Source: Cristatella mucedo
Taxonomy: Eukaryota; Bryozoa; Phylactolaemata; Cristatellidae
Direction: 5' to 3'
Length of the DNA: 52,500 nt
Assembly: GCA_009760855.2 (NCBI GenBank)
Contig: WPIO01000040.1
Location: 1,322,501-1,375,000, forward strand
This document shows, in pieces, positions 30,612-41,846 of this stretch. A program made the position numbers and the translations under genes. A model generated the notes under the pieces. It was given only the letters and a program-made list of their open reading frames with translations, was not told the DNA's origin and searched no databases. Numbering within the stretch: position 1 is the first letter of the stretch; each line of letters opens with the position of its first letter.

Positions 30612-33600
30612 TTAAAGAAGTCCAAGACGCTTTTCCATGAGAGCATGAGGCTGTCCAACTGCTGAATCTGGAAACTCGAACGGATCTGCAAGATATCAAC
30701 AGACATCGATATTAGTACGATTTAATCGCACGCTACTTATGTTGCACGGAGCAACCAGGGAGGCCAAGAAGAAAAGCCACGTGTCAGCGTTGTCAGCCAG
30801 TCACTTACTGCGCAGAACGTCGGCTACATCGATCTTATCGTCGCGGCCGGTGAGAACGTCGAGCATCACGTGTGAGCTAGCGAGGCACGGCAGCCGCTGG
30901 ACCTGTGCAAGAGAAATGCACATAGCACACAGGCTTTGCGATCACGCTGCAGCTGCTGTGAAGTGTAGCAGCAGCCAGCCAAGGCATAGGATGGCACTAT
31001 GCCACTACATACTATGCCACTGCGGCCAAGGCATAGCAGCCGCGGCAGCAGCCAACACTGAAAGCATGCAGACGACATTAAAGGAAAGACATTCAAATGG
31101 GTCTACTGAGCTAATAGCAACATATATGGCAGCCATGAAGGGAACTGAAGAACTTTTCATCGGGAAGAACGAGCATTTACAAACTGCAATACTAGGTAGC
31201 AGAAGGTAACGTCAACTGCACGGCATTAGAATGTAATCTTATGTACCCATCGCTCCACTAAAGAAGGCCGTGTGTCCAAAGCAGGCTTAAAGTAGAGTGC
31301 TGGCCCAAAGAATCTAGGCACCTTAGGGATCAAGATTGAACCTTAAGATACTTCAGTGCTTAATGGAATGCTGGTAACAAAATTATAGAGCACAATATTT
31401 CACTAGTTAGCAATACATGTAATAAATCATAGGTTGCAACAAGCATAACTCGGTTAGACGTGACAAGCACAATGCCGACATATAAATATAATTAGTGGTA
31501 GCACTCACTCTGTCAGCAGGCATAAGCATATAAAGGACAAATCACAAGGAACCACCAAATGCCGTGAGAAACGTGAGTTTTAGCATCATATTAGATGTCA
31601 ACTCAGGGGATGTCGTGACGTCAGTCGGGAGCTAGTTCCAGGCTTTGGGAGCATATACAATAAAAGCACGGTCTCCCAAGAATTTGAGGTTCCTATGAGG
31701 AGTCAGATAAGCGGGCGGTATGATGCTTATCCTGGTACAGGGAGTAGGTCTGATAGCTAGGCTGGAGCCAGAGAATGAAGGGACCTACAAGTGAATGACA
31801 GAGCCTTGCGATCGTTGCTTGACTCGAAGCCAGTGCATGTCAGCTAGAAGTGGTGTGATGTGGCAGCAGCGACGCTCAAGACTGACAAGCCTAGCTGCAG
31901 AGTTTTTTGCATTAACTGTAAGCACTAGATTGTAGTCCAGCAAGCAGCGATTTACAGAAGTCAAGGTGGGATGTCACATATGCAAGGACCAATTTTGATA
32001 TAGTATCTCTGTCTAAGCAAGCCCATATTTTAGCAATGTTACGTAGCCGAAAGTAGGCAGACTTGACTGTGGGGCTGGCATGCTCATCTGAGTGAGTGGT
32101 CACTAACATGCACAACATCAGCATGCATACGCACACAAAAGAACAATTCCCATGGGCATTGGGTAAATCAGTAAGAAGCAGGTAGATTTCTCTCAGTACT
32201 TTTGAAATGTCTTTTTTTTGAAACGTCTTCAAGGAGATATCACCAACACCCATTCGGTAGTCAGTTCCACACTTGGGGAGCACAGAATCAAATGCACGGT
32301 TCGCAAAGCATTCAAGATCCTTTAAAGTTACAGATACAATGGCCCACAGTCAAAAAGGTGTCATGGCTTGTTTAGATAAGGATACCACGTCCAAGTTGGT
32401 CCATGCATTCGTGACATCTCGTCTCGACTTCTGCAACTCACTGCTTACTGGCCTACCAGCATGTGCGATCAGGCGATTGCAGCTGGTGCAAAACTCTGCA
32501 GCTAGGCTTGTCTGTCGTGAGCGTCGCAGTTGCCACATTACTCCACTTCTCGCCGACCTGCACTGGTTACCAGTCAAGCAACGGATTGATTTCAGGGTTT
32601 TGTCGCTCACTTTTAGGTCTCTTCATTCTATGGCTCCAGCCTATCTTTCAGAGATACTACCCCATCAGGCAAAGCATCGTACCACTCGCTGTTCGGAATC
32701 CAACAGTCTAGAAATACCTCGTACAAACCTTAAATCCTTTGGAGACCGTGCATTTAGCTCGTATGCTCCCACAGCCTGGAACTCCCTCCCGACCTGCATC
32801 AGAACATCCCCTGACCTGACCACATTTAAAAGAAACTTAAAAACATACCTATTTAGGACAGCATTTAGTGGGTCCTTGTGGTTCGTCCTCGATGTGCTTA
32901 TGCGTGCTGACACTGTTCATGCTGCCACTAACCACATTTGCATGCTGACCCAGTGCATGTAACCCCTAACCATGTTATTCATTTTGTTTGTTTTTCAAGC
33001 ATGATTTTACTTACTATTCTATTGCGTATCACTTTGCAGCAAATGTAAAGCGCCTAGAAAGAGATTAAGTTCTCTGAGGGCGCTTTATCAAGTGCAATAT
33101 TATTATTATTATTATTATTATTATGAGGCAATGCACGGTTAAGAAGTATTTCAGATAGGCAGTTCGAAGCAAGGAAATGAAGAAAACTAAAAAGTGAGGG
33201 ACAGAACGACGAAGCCCTTAGCGGATTGACCTGCTTGCACCGGCAACAAAGGATTGCCTTCAGTCAGCAGGACACGACTATACGATCAGAGTTGTGAAGT
33301 GTGAGCACCTTATCCATGGGCCAAGACCCGGCCGGGGAGCCTTTGTTAACCAACCAGGTTTTTGATACAGCATCTAAAGAGCACAGCCCTACCATTCTGA
33401 CAACATAGCATAGCGAAGAGTTAGTGTCCTATGGACGTAGGCAGTTGGGTTTGTTACTGCGCTTGTCTCTCCCATGACTGACCAATCACGGCAGGTAGCC
33501 CTACAAAACTCTCAAGCCTCATCAGCTAACTGGTCACGATGCCAGGTTAGTCAAACCTGTCGTTCAAAGCGAAAGCACTAATAATGATGAAGCACACGAA

Positions 33601-36600
33601 GATGTAAGCAATAAGGTACGATACGATCATGAAGGGGTTTGATAATAATAATAATAATAATATTGCACTTGATAAAGCGCCCTCAGAGAACTTAATCTCT
33701 TTCTAGGTGCTTTACATTTGCTGCAAAGTGATACGCAATAGAATAGTAAGTAAAATCATGCTTGAAAAACAAACAAAATGAATAACATGGTTAGGGGTTA
33801 CATGCACTGGGTCAGCATGCAAATGTGGTTAGTGGCAGCATGAACAGTGTCAGCACGCATAAGCACATCGAGGACGAACCACAAGGACCCACTAAATGCT
33901 GTCCTAAATAGGTATGTTTTTAAGTTTCTTTTAAATGTGGTCAGGTCAGGGGATGTTCTGATGCAGGTCGGGAGGGAGTTCCAGGCTGTGGGAGCATACG
34001 AGCTAAATGCACGGTCTCCAAAGGATTTAAGGTTTGTACGAGGTATTTCTAGACTGTTGGATTCCGAAAAGCGAGTGGTACGATGCTTTGCCTGATGGGG
34101 TAGTATCTCTGAAAGATAGGCTGGAGCCATAGAATGAAGAGACCTAAAAGTGAGCGACAAAACCTTGAAGTCAATGATGATAGCAGAAAGACATAGCATC
34201 AAGGGAAATGACTCGTCAAGAGCCAGAGAAAATAACTACACACAAGAACCTGACATAGAGCAAACAGTCTTCACACCGGGCAAAGAACGGTGATGGTATA
34301 ATAAGCTCTTAAAATGGAGGCACAGAGTTTCCTACTGTCACCAAAGAGATTTACAGCTGACTAGTTTTTGATGCTTTTTTTGATGTTTTTAATGTTGCGT
34401 CTATACTACATCCCCCCGGTCACGAGAGTGATGATCTGGAATGCATACAAAAATAGCACGCTTGGCCACGGCTGGCGATCTATGTATAGAGCCGGTAAGT
34501 GATATATAGATAGCTGTGGGCATACACACGATTGCAGAACTTGCCCAGACATTTTCCTAAATATACCAGTATGTATTATATGCCACACATGTTCAATTCT
34601 ATCAAGCCTCTACCAGAAACCTATTCATGCATTGTCATAACAGAACATGCAGCAAAAACGAACGGTGTGATGAGCGAACGGTATTCGTTCATGCCCTGCT
34701 CCAGCAGCCCTAAAACAAGATTTATTTAATCGTGCTGATGGTTAGGCAATTTACTGCTTTACAAGGCTTAGCACTGCCTACGGCTGCTTTTACTACCAAG
34801 GCAGGCACTTTTTGACATTTTGACAATGCTGGCAAGCAGTGGCCATAGTGCAAATCTACACACCAACACTATAGTGGCTGCTACATCGATCAGAAAGCAG
34901 CAGCCTCGTGTGTGTGCGCGTGCCACAGATCTCAGATACGACCCGGCCACCGGCCTTCTAATCTAAGCGTGCACACTGCTCACCTGCTGGGCAGCTTTCC
35001 TCTCCATGGCCATCCGGAGAGGGGCGTGCAGGCCTAGAGTGCTCCTTGCAATGGCCATGTCCATCGATTCTTGGTTGGAGCGGTACTGCAAAGAGAAAAG
35101 CGAACGAGTGCTATGCGTCGCCACACGGCACATCAGTAGGAGTCCGGAGTGTGGATAACGCCCCAGCCCACTTACATTAATTTCACTAAACTCCAGTGGA
35201 TGTCGCCTCTTGAGGTCTCCTCGAGCGCTCTGAAATCTGCAATTGCAGTAGATGCTGCATCAATGAATCAGTCGGCAGGTGCAAACTAGAAAAGCAACCC
35301 AAGGCACCATCGGGGTACATTTGGTTTTTGAGGCATAAGGCCTTCCCTTTAACAAGAATGTGGGCTGTCAGCAGAACTGGCTGAAAGTTGTACCAAAAGT
35401 TGCCGCGTCTCAAACGAAAAAAGTTGCAGGAAAAAGGCAAACACACAGTGCTGGCCCAAAGAATCCACAGCCTGGGAATCACAATTCAGAAAAGTTGCTG
35501 AGTTTTACAAGATCAAGGCCAAAAACATGAAACTACAATGTAGGACTAATAGGCAGAAGCAACATGCATAGCAAATTGTGCATGCTGCCTACTAAGTGCA
35601 GAAAAAGTGCAAACTAACTTGTTTGGTGCTTTCAGTGTGTTCGGAAACAGCTGCGGTTTTCAAATCATAGCTTATGGTAGCACACTCAGAACATGGCTAA
35701 GCAAGAATCTTTGAATGCGCCATATTTGAATTTCCCTTCAGAAAAAGGCAAAAACGACAGTGTCTGGAACTAGTTTGGGAATGTTCAACGTTTGAGGCAT
35801 CTCGTTTTTTGCATGGGCACACATAGGCCAGGCATCCCAGAAATCAGTAGAGAGTGAGAGAAAGAGAGAGAATAGATAAAGACACACACACACACACAGA
35901 CAGAAATGAACAGGTCGACTTTAGTTACACTTTAAAAAAGTCAAGAAGTCAGTAGATCCTTAAGCATGTGAGCTCCAAACCAGCATCTTTTCTATCCAGC
36001 ACAATCTCAACCAGGCTACTCTACTTGCTCTTGCCCCATACTCCCATTCCTTAATTTTACGTGCACCTTGAGGTCGTATGCATTTGTTTTTCTTCTGCAA
36101 TAGCACTAAGGACCCACCCAGATTCACATCTACGATTCTTCTCAACCTTACGAAATGCTGCGTACAAGTAGAACACACTGCTTTCCACGAGAGACTGAGA
36201 TAATCAACAGATAATATGTGCTTGACTCGCGCATAAACTTAGACCTACTCGGCATTCAGATTACCATTTGCATCTTCCCTACTGCACTTACCGGGCTCAC
36301 CTATGCTGGCAGGCCAGAAAAGACAAGCTCACGGTAGATTGCATCAGCCAGGTCTGACCATCCACAATGAATGCATGATTTATTAACAATCTGGAATGGC
36401 TAAGTTACTCGGAGCCTCTATAACGAGGCTTCACCGACCTGAAGTCTGGCTTTGAAGCTAGCAGCAGATATATGGGTAGGGCACTCCAAAAAGAAGCCTG
36501 TCTTTGCCGGTCTATCGAGGCCAGCAGAATGCTGATTGCAGTTGATTAACGAGCCAAAATTGTATAGCAGTGACCATGCAGGCTTTCAAGAATCCAAGGC

Positions 36601-37343
36601 TAGTCACAGGTAGCAACAGAATCACAATCACTGGTCTATATTTAGCTAACCCTACCCAAAGCAAAGACGACTAAGGCACACAGGTTGGCACAATTGTGGC
36701 GCCTATTAAGCAAGATAAACTCATTTCGAAGCATCCATGATTTAATTAATTAACAAGGCAGACAAACAATGTGGATTAAAAAGAAATTGTTATCAACTCC
36801 CGATGCCCGGCACGTAACACGTAATCGCCACTCACCCATCGACCAATACGCTGCCAATTCCATAGGTCCTGGCCGGATTGCCTGCCAATATAGCTGTAGT
36901 CTGGCCACCCTCGACAGGTCTAAGGCTCGGATATCCTAAGCTCTGTATAAATGTAATTTAATAAAAATATAAGCTCTGCATAAACGTGCGAAGATACAGA
37001 ATGCTGCGCTAAACCAACAGCATCAAAATAGCAATGCAGGCACTAAAAAGAAGCCAGTTAGCAGGCACCCTGCGACTCCAAGTAGATGACATCACAAAAC
37101 ATGCACAACTAAGTGCCTTTGTCTATTGCATTGTAAATCACCACAAAACAGGCTCACGGTGCAAATGTCTGTCGGCTAGCAGGTCACAGATCTGCACGAC
37201 GATTGCATTCGCTGCCAAAAACGAGAAATAGGTTGATACGATATAAAATTCGATAGATTACTTGTCATCAACGATATGTATTGTATTGTATACGCATAGA
37301 AAACAATACGATGCCACAACTTCTTACTCACAATTCCAAACAT
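30612..37343 (-). CDS. POMP: Proteasome maturation protein, six coding exons
   Basis: POMP (Ump1) is the chaperone that guides 20S proteasome half-assembly and is then degraded by the finished particle. Coding exons in transcript order: 37343-37332, 36942-36836, 35236-35176, 35085-34984, 30902-30809, 30685-30612. Together they give 149 codons plus TAA, close to the usual 140-150. All junctions are GT-AG (donors GTGAGT, GTGAGT, GTAAGT, GTGAGC, GTAAGT) and phases agree. Family landmarks: YGI near residue 29, HPLEFSEIN (about 52-60), NQESM, GLHAPLRMAMERKAAQQ (about 78-94), VQRLP, LDVLTGRD, GQPH and the C-terminal LGLL. Human POMP has the same order and spacing. The last four exons are certain, the second very likely. 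Exon 1 (Met-Phe-Gly-Ile) is inferred from an ATG, a donor and phase 0. An in-frame ATG at 37,382 would add 13 residues. Intron 4 (4,081 bp) is full of LINEs. No promoter was identified. Confidence 0.93.
31425..32090 (-). pseudogene. LINE family 1, old copy in POMP intron 4
   Basis: Reverse-strand 3' UTR and ORF2 C-terminal region. It extends further 5' than most copies: after 'gaagtggtgtgatgtggcag' come 'gcgacgctcaagactgacaa', the 'cttgacttctgcaactc' block in reverse, and 'cccatattttagcaatgtta'. Stops and substitutions are frequent. The stem-loop tail is not recognisable. It lies in the same transcriptional direction as POMP. Confidence 0.8.
32091..33210 (-). pseudogene. LINE family 1 relic split by a younger LINE
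   Basis: Reverse-strand pieces at 32,091-32,345 (3' UTR 'aacatgcacaacatcagcat' and ORF end) and 33,128-33,210 ('cagataggcagttcgaagca', 'aaaagtgagggacagaacga') are consecutive parts of one old LINE. A forward LINE sits between them. Confidence 0.65.
32363..33124 (+). mobile_element. L2-like LINE (family 1), young copy, forward
   Basis: A 5'-truncated copy with an uninterrupted ORF2 C-terminus. From SKLVHAFVTSRLDFCNSLL through ARLVCRERRSCHITPLLADL and TAWNSLPTCIRTSPDLTTF it reaches a stop at about 32,960. The 3' UTR, perfect stem-loop and (ATT)n tail follow. The frame is open for over 200 codons, so it is one of the youngest copies here. It lies inside POMP intron 4 in antisense orientation and forms one arm of a large inverted repeat with 33,640-34,178. 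Confidence 0.92.
33211..33340 (-). pseudogene. SINE family B relic
   Basis: 'gtgaagtgtgagcacctt' and 'atgggcc' match the reversed head of family B. The B-box region and tail are heavily altered. Confidence 0.45.
33640..34178 (-). mobile_element. L2-like LINE (family 1), young copy, reverse
   Basis: Reverse-strand copy with ATT tail, stem-loop (one outer pair changed, GCACC), 3' UTR and about 124 open C-terminal codons. It shares with the copy at 32,363 a set of variants not seen in the other copies here, such as 'cactgttcatg' and 'gacccagtgcatgtaaccc'. Only a handful of bases differ over about 540. Sense orientation relative to POMP, inside intron 4. Confidence 0.92.
35879..35899. repeat. 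Short (CA)n in POMP intron 2
   Basis: Ten CA units between exons 2 and 3 of POMP. The rest of this intron (35,237-36,835) holds no recognisable repeat or exon. Confidence 0.9.
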
Positions 37344-38759
37344 GCAGAGGCTACGTCTGAGGTTGGGAATGGAAACATGCATCGACGAGATCACCAGGTA
37401 TCACATTCTTTCCAAGTGTGCAACATGCCGACTTAAAAAAAAAAGTAATCACCCTCTGCCAAAACTTTGGGTAGCCAAGACTCGTAATAGGGGCCAACCA
37501 CGCACACCAACATGATGGCACAGCCGGGTCTGCTGCCGTAAGTACGAGACGCTTTCCACAGCCCTGCAAATCCCAATGGAACGTGCAGCGCAGCTTAGTG
37601 GGGGGGGGGAGTAGCCCCCCTCAGCTCACCGGTCAAACTCAGCCTACCAGTAATACTCAAGATGTTAAAAAGCCCTTTATAAACGGACTTACAGGTGGAG
37701 TTTGCAGATGAATACATCTCTTTGATCGCGCAACCCGGCGGCAGCGGTAGTCGACGTTGCTACAGCAGTCACTGGCTGGCTATGGGCGATTGGCCCGCAG
37801 CTAAAACCCGATTTCAAGCTGGGGACCAGACCAGGCCAGCGCAGAGACAGTGCGGCTGGCGGCCTCCAAGAAATCAACCAGCCTTCAGTCACTGCATTCA
37901 GTAGCCTTTGCTTTAAGCGCGCGAACGCGGGCGCAATCACATTAGCATAGCGAGCAAGCCGGCATAGAGTGAGGCGGCGGCAGCAGCAGTGGCGACCACA
38001 TGAGAAGGCACTATTGATGTGTTGTCTTCGTAAGCAACGGCGGAAAGCGACACGCAAAGACAGGTCAGTAGCAAGCGAGGCTAATTTTCGTAACCGCTTT
38101 GGCAACTTTAAGCGGCTTGTCTCAGTGATCTGCCAAAAATGCAAGACTTACCATTCTCAGATTGCTAAACGACCGCTACACCAGTTCACCACTACCGGCA
38201 GTGTGGCTTTCCGGTCACGCCGAAGTTGCTCTAGGGTAAATTGAATATAGACATTATGCCATATACTACTCACATAATTTGTTAAATAATTAATAAAACG
38301 CTTGCATATAATGAGAGCCTTCGAAAATGTACGGATTCCCGCAGGCTAGGTATTTCTTGCCGCTGCTCAAATCTACTTCCTGGCGACCGGACTCGCAGCT
38401 CCGAGTGCACCTTAAATTACTCTGTTTCCGTACTGGCCGGTGGTCTGTGAGGGTGATGCCACTAATATGTAAGGGTAGAAGTCGTCTGATTTAGTTCTTA
38501 AATATTTATGTATAGAATTCCTTACCCGGCTATTATCCCGCTTGTAGCGGGACGTAAAGATTCGGCTGCTGGCTGGACTCAAACGGAAATCCAGGTCGTG
38601 AAGTGTGGGGCCCCGTGCACGACTTTCTACGTTGATTGTAAATGTGTGCCTGCATAAGAAACGGCAGGTCGAAATTCAAGTCCTCCAAGGCTTCTGCGCT
38701 ACTAGAAAGTCTGGCGGCAGCCAGCAGCATGTTTGGCACTTCCACTAGTGACAGTCCGT
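37344..38759. other. Upstream region of POMP, promoter not resolved
   Basis: The POMP 5' UTR and promoter should lie here. 37,690-38,140 is more GC-rich and carries a 151-codon reverse frame ending in a TAA that overlaps a GTAAG donor-like site (near 37,685). The frame has no recognisable domain. A G9/C6 foldback lies at 37,600-37,620. I could not locate a TATA box or initiator with confidence. Confidence 0.45.
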
Positions 38760-38915
38760 GATAGCCCAGGAGGTGAGGTGCTCGCTCTCCACGACCGTGG
38801 TCGTGAGTTCTAATCCGGAACTTTGGCGATCCTTGAATACCAACTGCAGGTGGTAATGAAAACCGATTAGGCTCTTCTGCCGCGACATAAACGGGGCTGC
38901 TAAATTATCTAAGAT
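38760..38915 (+). mobile_element. SINE family B, forward copy
   Basis: Head 'cccaggaggtgaggtgctcg', B-box-like GAGTTCTAATCC, then 'ggcgatccttgaataccaac'. The tail has 'gattaggctcttctgccgcg' and ends GGGGCTGCTAAATTATC. This is the clearest forward example of family-B order. Confidence 0.75.
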
Positions 38916-40029
38916 GCTGTTTTACTAGTCGTCCGTTGGCAAACACTGCCGAGCTGTCGCCGATTTGTGCCTTACTAGCCCGTCGGATGAGCTTAAATGC
39001 AGATCTGCTCTTATACGTATACAAATAAAATATACTTCCGAAATATGCACGCAGAATTAATTTGAGGTAGGTTCTCTTTGTTTATCACGTTATTAAGTGC
39101 CTGTCTGGGAGCCCCTTGGCTCTCTCTCTCTCACTCCCTCCCTCGATCTCTCTCGCTCGTTCTTACTTCCACGAACTCTCGTACGCTCTCCATCACCCTC
39201 TTTTGTTATCACTCTCTTTCTCACTCGCCGTCTCTCTCTCTCTCTGCCTCTTTCTGAGTCTCTGTGTTTGTGTGTGTGTGTGTGTGTGTGTCTCTCTCCC
39301 TCTCTCTCTTTCACGAGCTCTCTCTCGCACGCGCTCGCACAAGCTCTCTCCTGTGAGCTTGATGGAATTTGGTACTCTAGTAGAAGTAAAATTTAGTTTG
39401 AAAGTATAATTACCTGCTTGTGAAGGTATCACAATTACATTTGGCAGAACCCCGAAATCTGTGCATACAGTTTTCTCCGCGTATGCAAATGCCGGATGTA
39501 AGAATACTCCGCTTATACGAATAGCAGTTCCACGTCCGAATTTTTTGGAAAATTTTGCTCATCGAGAACTCCGCTCTATAGAATATTGGATATTAGAATA
39601 CTCCGTATGTGAAAAGAGGAGTTGAGATAGATTTTCAATTTAAATTCAGCTCAAGTGCATATTTACAGCGTATAAGACAATGTGCATCATTTATGTGAGA
39701 AGTTAACCGCTTGCTTATTGGTTGCATGTTGCTTGCCCGCTGTTAAGCCCTGCGGTTAGAACTTATGAGCTTGATAGCTGAACCCGGATTACGAAATATG
39801 AGCTCAGCCGAACTATGAGCTTTACCGCTGAATTAAGACTTAGCCACTTATGAAATGACCACGATAAGTAGAGGCTTCTGAGCAGTGCGATGTATGATTA
39901 TGTGCGAATGAGATTGTGGCATGACGTTTGACCTGGATCACATATAAGAACTCTCCAGATGGCAATTTTCTCTCTTGGAGCAATGGTTTGCTGGACGGTG
40001 AGTCTTAGCGTTAACTGAGAGCTGCAGTA
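38916..40029. other. Unassigned stretch with a (TC)n/(GT)n block
   Basis: Pyrimidine-rich CTCT and TGTG microsatellite at 39,118-39,350 explains all frames there. The rest is AT-rich without a recognised exon. 39,480-39,620 has repeated 'gaatactccg' words (39,502 and 39,595). Confidence 0.55.
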
Positions 40030-40157
40030 AGCCTTTTAGCGAGTCGGGTGGAAGTCAGGGATATCGCGCTGTCGGTCAGTAGTGAGTTGTGTGCTTTGAG
40101 GGCATATGGACTGAAGGAGAATTTCTCAATACATCTGAGATTGGTTGGGACCGCAAC

Positions 40158-40192
<35 letters not shown>

Positions 40193-40300
40193 TTAATGTA
40201 TTTTATAGCCTCATCAGAGAACTTGCTTTCTTGCTAGGCACTTAGCAGATGCTGTATAGAAACCGTGACCGAATGATTTGCGATAACATTCGTAATTTTT
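40030..40300 (-). pseudogene. LINE family 1 relic with (AAT)n tract
   Basis: 40,030-40,145 matches the reversed ORF end ('gtcgggtggaagtcaggg', 'catatggactgaaggagaat'). 40,158-40,300 is a second reversed LINE tail with (AAT)10, a decayed stem-loop ('cagagaacttgctttcttgc') and the first 3' UTR block. The two may be one rearranged copy or two insertions. Confidence 0.6.
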
Positions 40301-40559
40301 TTGTATCTAATTATCTTTTGTACCCAGGGCAGTTAAGAGTGACACACTCTCTACCGCACAGGACGTCGTCAGTCTCATGGAAGAGCATGGTTTCGATAAA
40401 ATGGCGGCCTTTTAAATCCAAACTAAATTTTCTCCAAAACCCCTTTCCCTAAGAGATACGAAACGTGTGGCTAAAGTCTTATTGATAAAATTTAACAGAC
40501 AAATTAAAGTTAATATTTAGCTGATAGCTTAACTGATATTAGCCGTACGGTTACCCGGA

Positions 40560-41330
40560 GGCTAAATATGTACCCAGGCTGGGTTCAGTTGGCTGGGACC
40601 GGACGGCTATAGTGAAGGTTAGGGTCACCGGCTATGCTGGGGTCGGACCCTACGGCACGGCCGGATGTATGCGGTGACGTTAAGTCACCGGGGCTCTTGG
40701 GTACGGGAAGTTGGCCAAGTAAGTCGTGGTGTTGGAGGCTCCCGGTCTCGCCGAGTTATGCACCTGGATTCGTGCAGGCGTGCTCCGGCGATGCTGCCAC
40801 GCACGCAAGGGAACTAGTACCCAAGGCCCGAGCGGAGCTGGATAGCTCGCTCGTTGTTGATTTGTTTATACCGCGTCCCCCCCCCCGCGTAGTGTGTTCG
40901 TGACCCCCCCCGTGTGTTGGCGTCTTTCGGTGGAAGCTTACGACTGTGGTAGTTGTCGACTCGGACTAGCCAAGCAGTTACTCAGCCAGCCGGGTTTTGG
41001 ACGGCGTACGCTCGTACTGTTGGATTCGGAGTCGGTACAACGACAGGACTGCAGAAGCCGACTGACCCCAACTAACACGTTTGTTCGCGCTTGCTGCGTC
41101 GTCTTGCGCCCCCGTAGTGTACTGTGTATAGGACCCTCCCTGTAGACTTGTTTAGTTCACCTGTTGTTGTTGGCACATGCGTTATAAAGATGTTTAACCT
41201 GACGGCCGCTCGTCTTACCCTAGCTCGGCGGCATGGCGAGCGGCAGCGTGGCCGGAGTATGGCGGGGTTTGGCGGGAAATAGCCTTTGACCCCTGGAACC
41301 CGGTTACAAATAGAGGAACCACGGTGTCTG
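40560..41330. other. GC-rich unassigned block
   Basis: Distinct GC-rich composition, with C-runs at 40,877 and 40,903 and a repeated 'ccgcgtagtgtgtt' / 'cccgtagtgtactgtgt' motif. 'gcgttataaagatg' lies at 41,180, and the block ends near 'cctggaacccggttaca'. The look recalls a solo LTR. I found no matching second copy or flanking duplication, so no class is assigned. Confidence 0.4.
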
Positions 41331-41372
41331 AAGCTGCCCATAAATACAATGGTCACCGTGTAGAAAAAAAGA

Positions 41373-41846
41373 CTAAAATTGCAATTGAATTTTTATATAT
41401 GAAATCATAGTCTCAAAAGCGGCCTTTGCAATTGACCGATAGACTTGCAGTGTAATGACTGTCAAGCCAAAAATCCAAGCCCTACACATGTGACACTTCA
41501 TATAATTGAGCAGCGTCGTAGCGAACTCCCCGCAGGCCAAATGATGGCACGGCTGAAACATCACTCGTATAGGTTCCTCGTAGCAGACTTTACACAAGAG
41601 CTGCGGTCGAGTGAGTGGTTCGCCGGTTGGCAAGTTCGCTTCTGGCCGAGTAGCGGTTGAGCCGCTGCCGAAAGTAGCCATCGGCGCCTCGGCCTTCCGG
41701 CGCCTGCTCGGTCCCGCCCGCTGGCGAAACTTCAGCAGCGCCCTCGTGCGGTTGAACTCCCATTCCCATTCTCCATAATATTTTTTCCGTGAAATGCTCT
41801 GCGCGAGCGCCTTTTGCGTGCAACCTACATCAATGTCGACCTGCAT
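41373..41846 (-). pseudogene. RING-finger-like reading frame, one zinc ligand missing
   Basis: A 157-codon reverse frame. Its second half reads LCKVCYEEPIRVMFQPCHHL, then ACGEFATTLLNYMKCHMCRA and WIFGL. The order C-x2-C, PCxH, C and KCxxCR is that of the C3HC4 RING in IAP-type and related E3 ubiquitin ligases. In those families the middle is CxxC; here it is C-G-E-F and the H-to-C spacing is one residue short, so zinc site completeness is doubtful. The first half is Arg/Ala-rich and unrecognised. It could be the last exon of a host gene, a retrocopy or a decayed exon. No flanking splice sites were proven. Confidence 0.55.

Noticed and set aside
32273-32962. 229-codon frame as a functional gene
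   Set aside because: It is the ORF2 C-terminus of a young 5'-truncated LINE. The first roughly 30 codons are unrelated flanking sequence.
37689-38144. 151-codon reverse frame upstream of POMP as its first exon
   Set aside because: Joining it to exon 3 would need phase 2 and would remove the well-matching YGI exon. Its sequence shows no POMP N-terminal features.
40634-41145. Forward frames in the GC-rich block as genes
   Set aside because: Short, overlapping, interrupted by C-runs and without recognisable domains.
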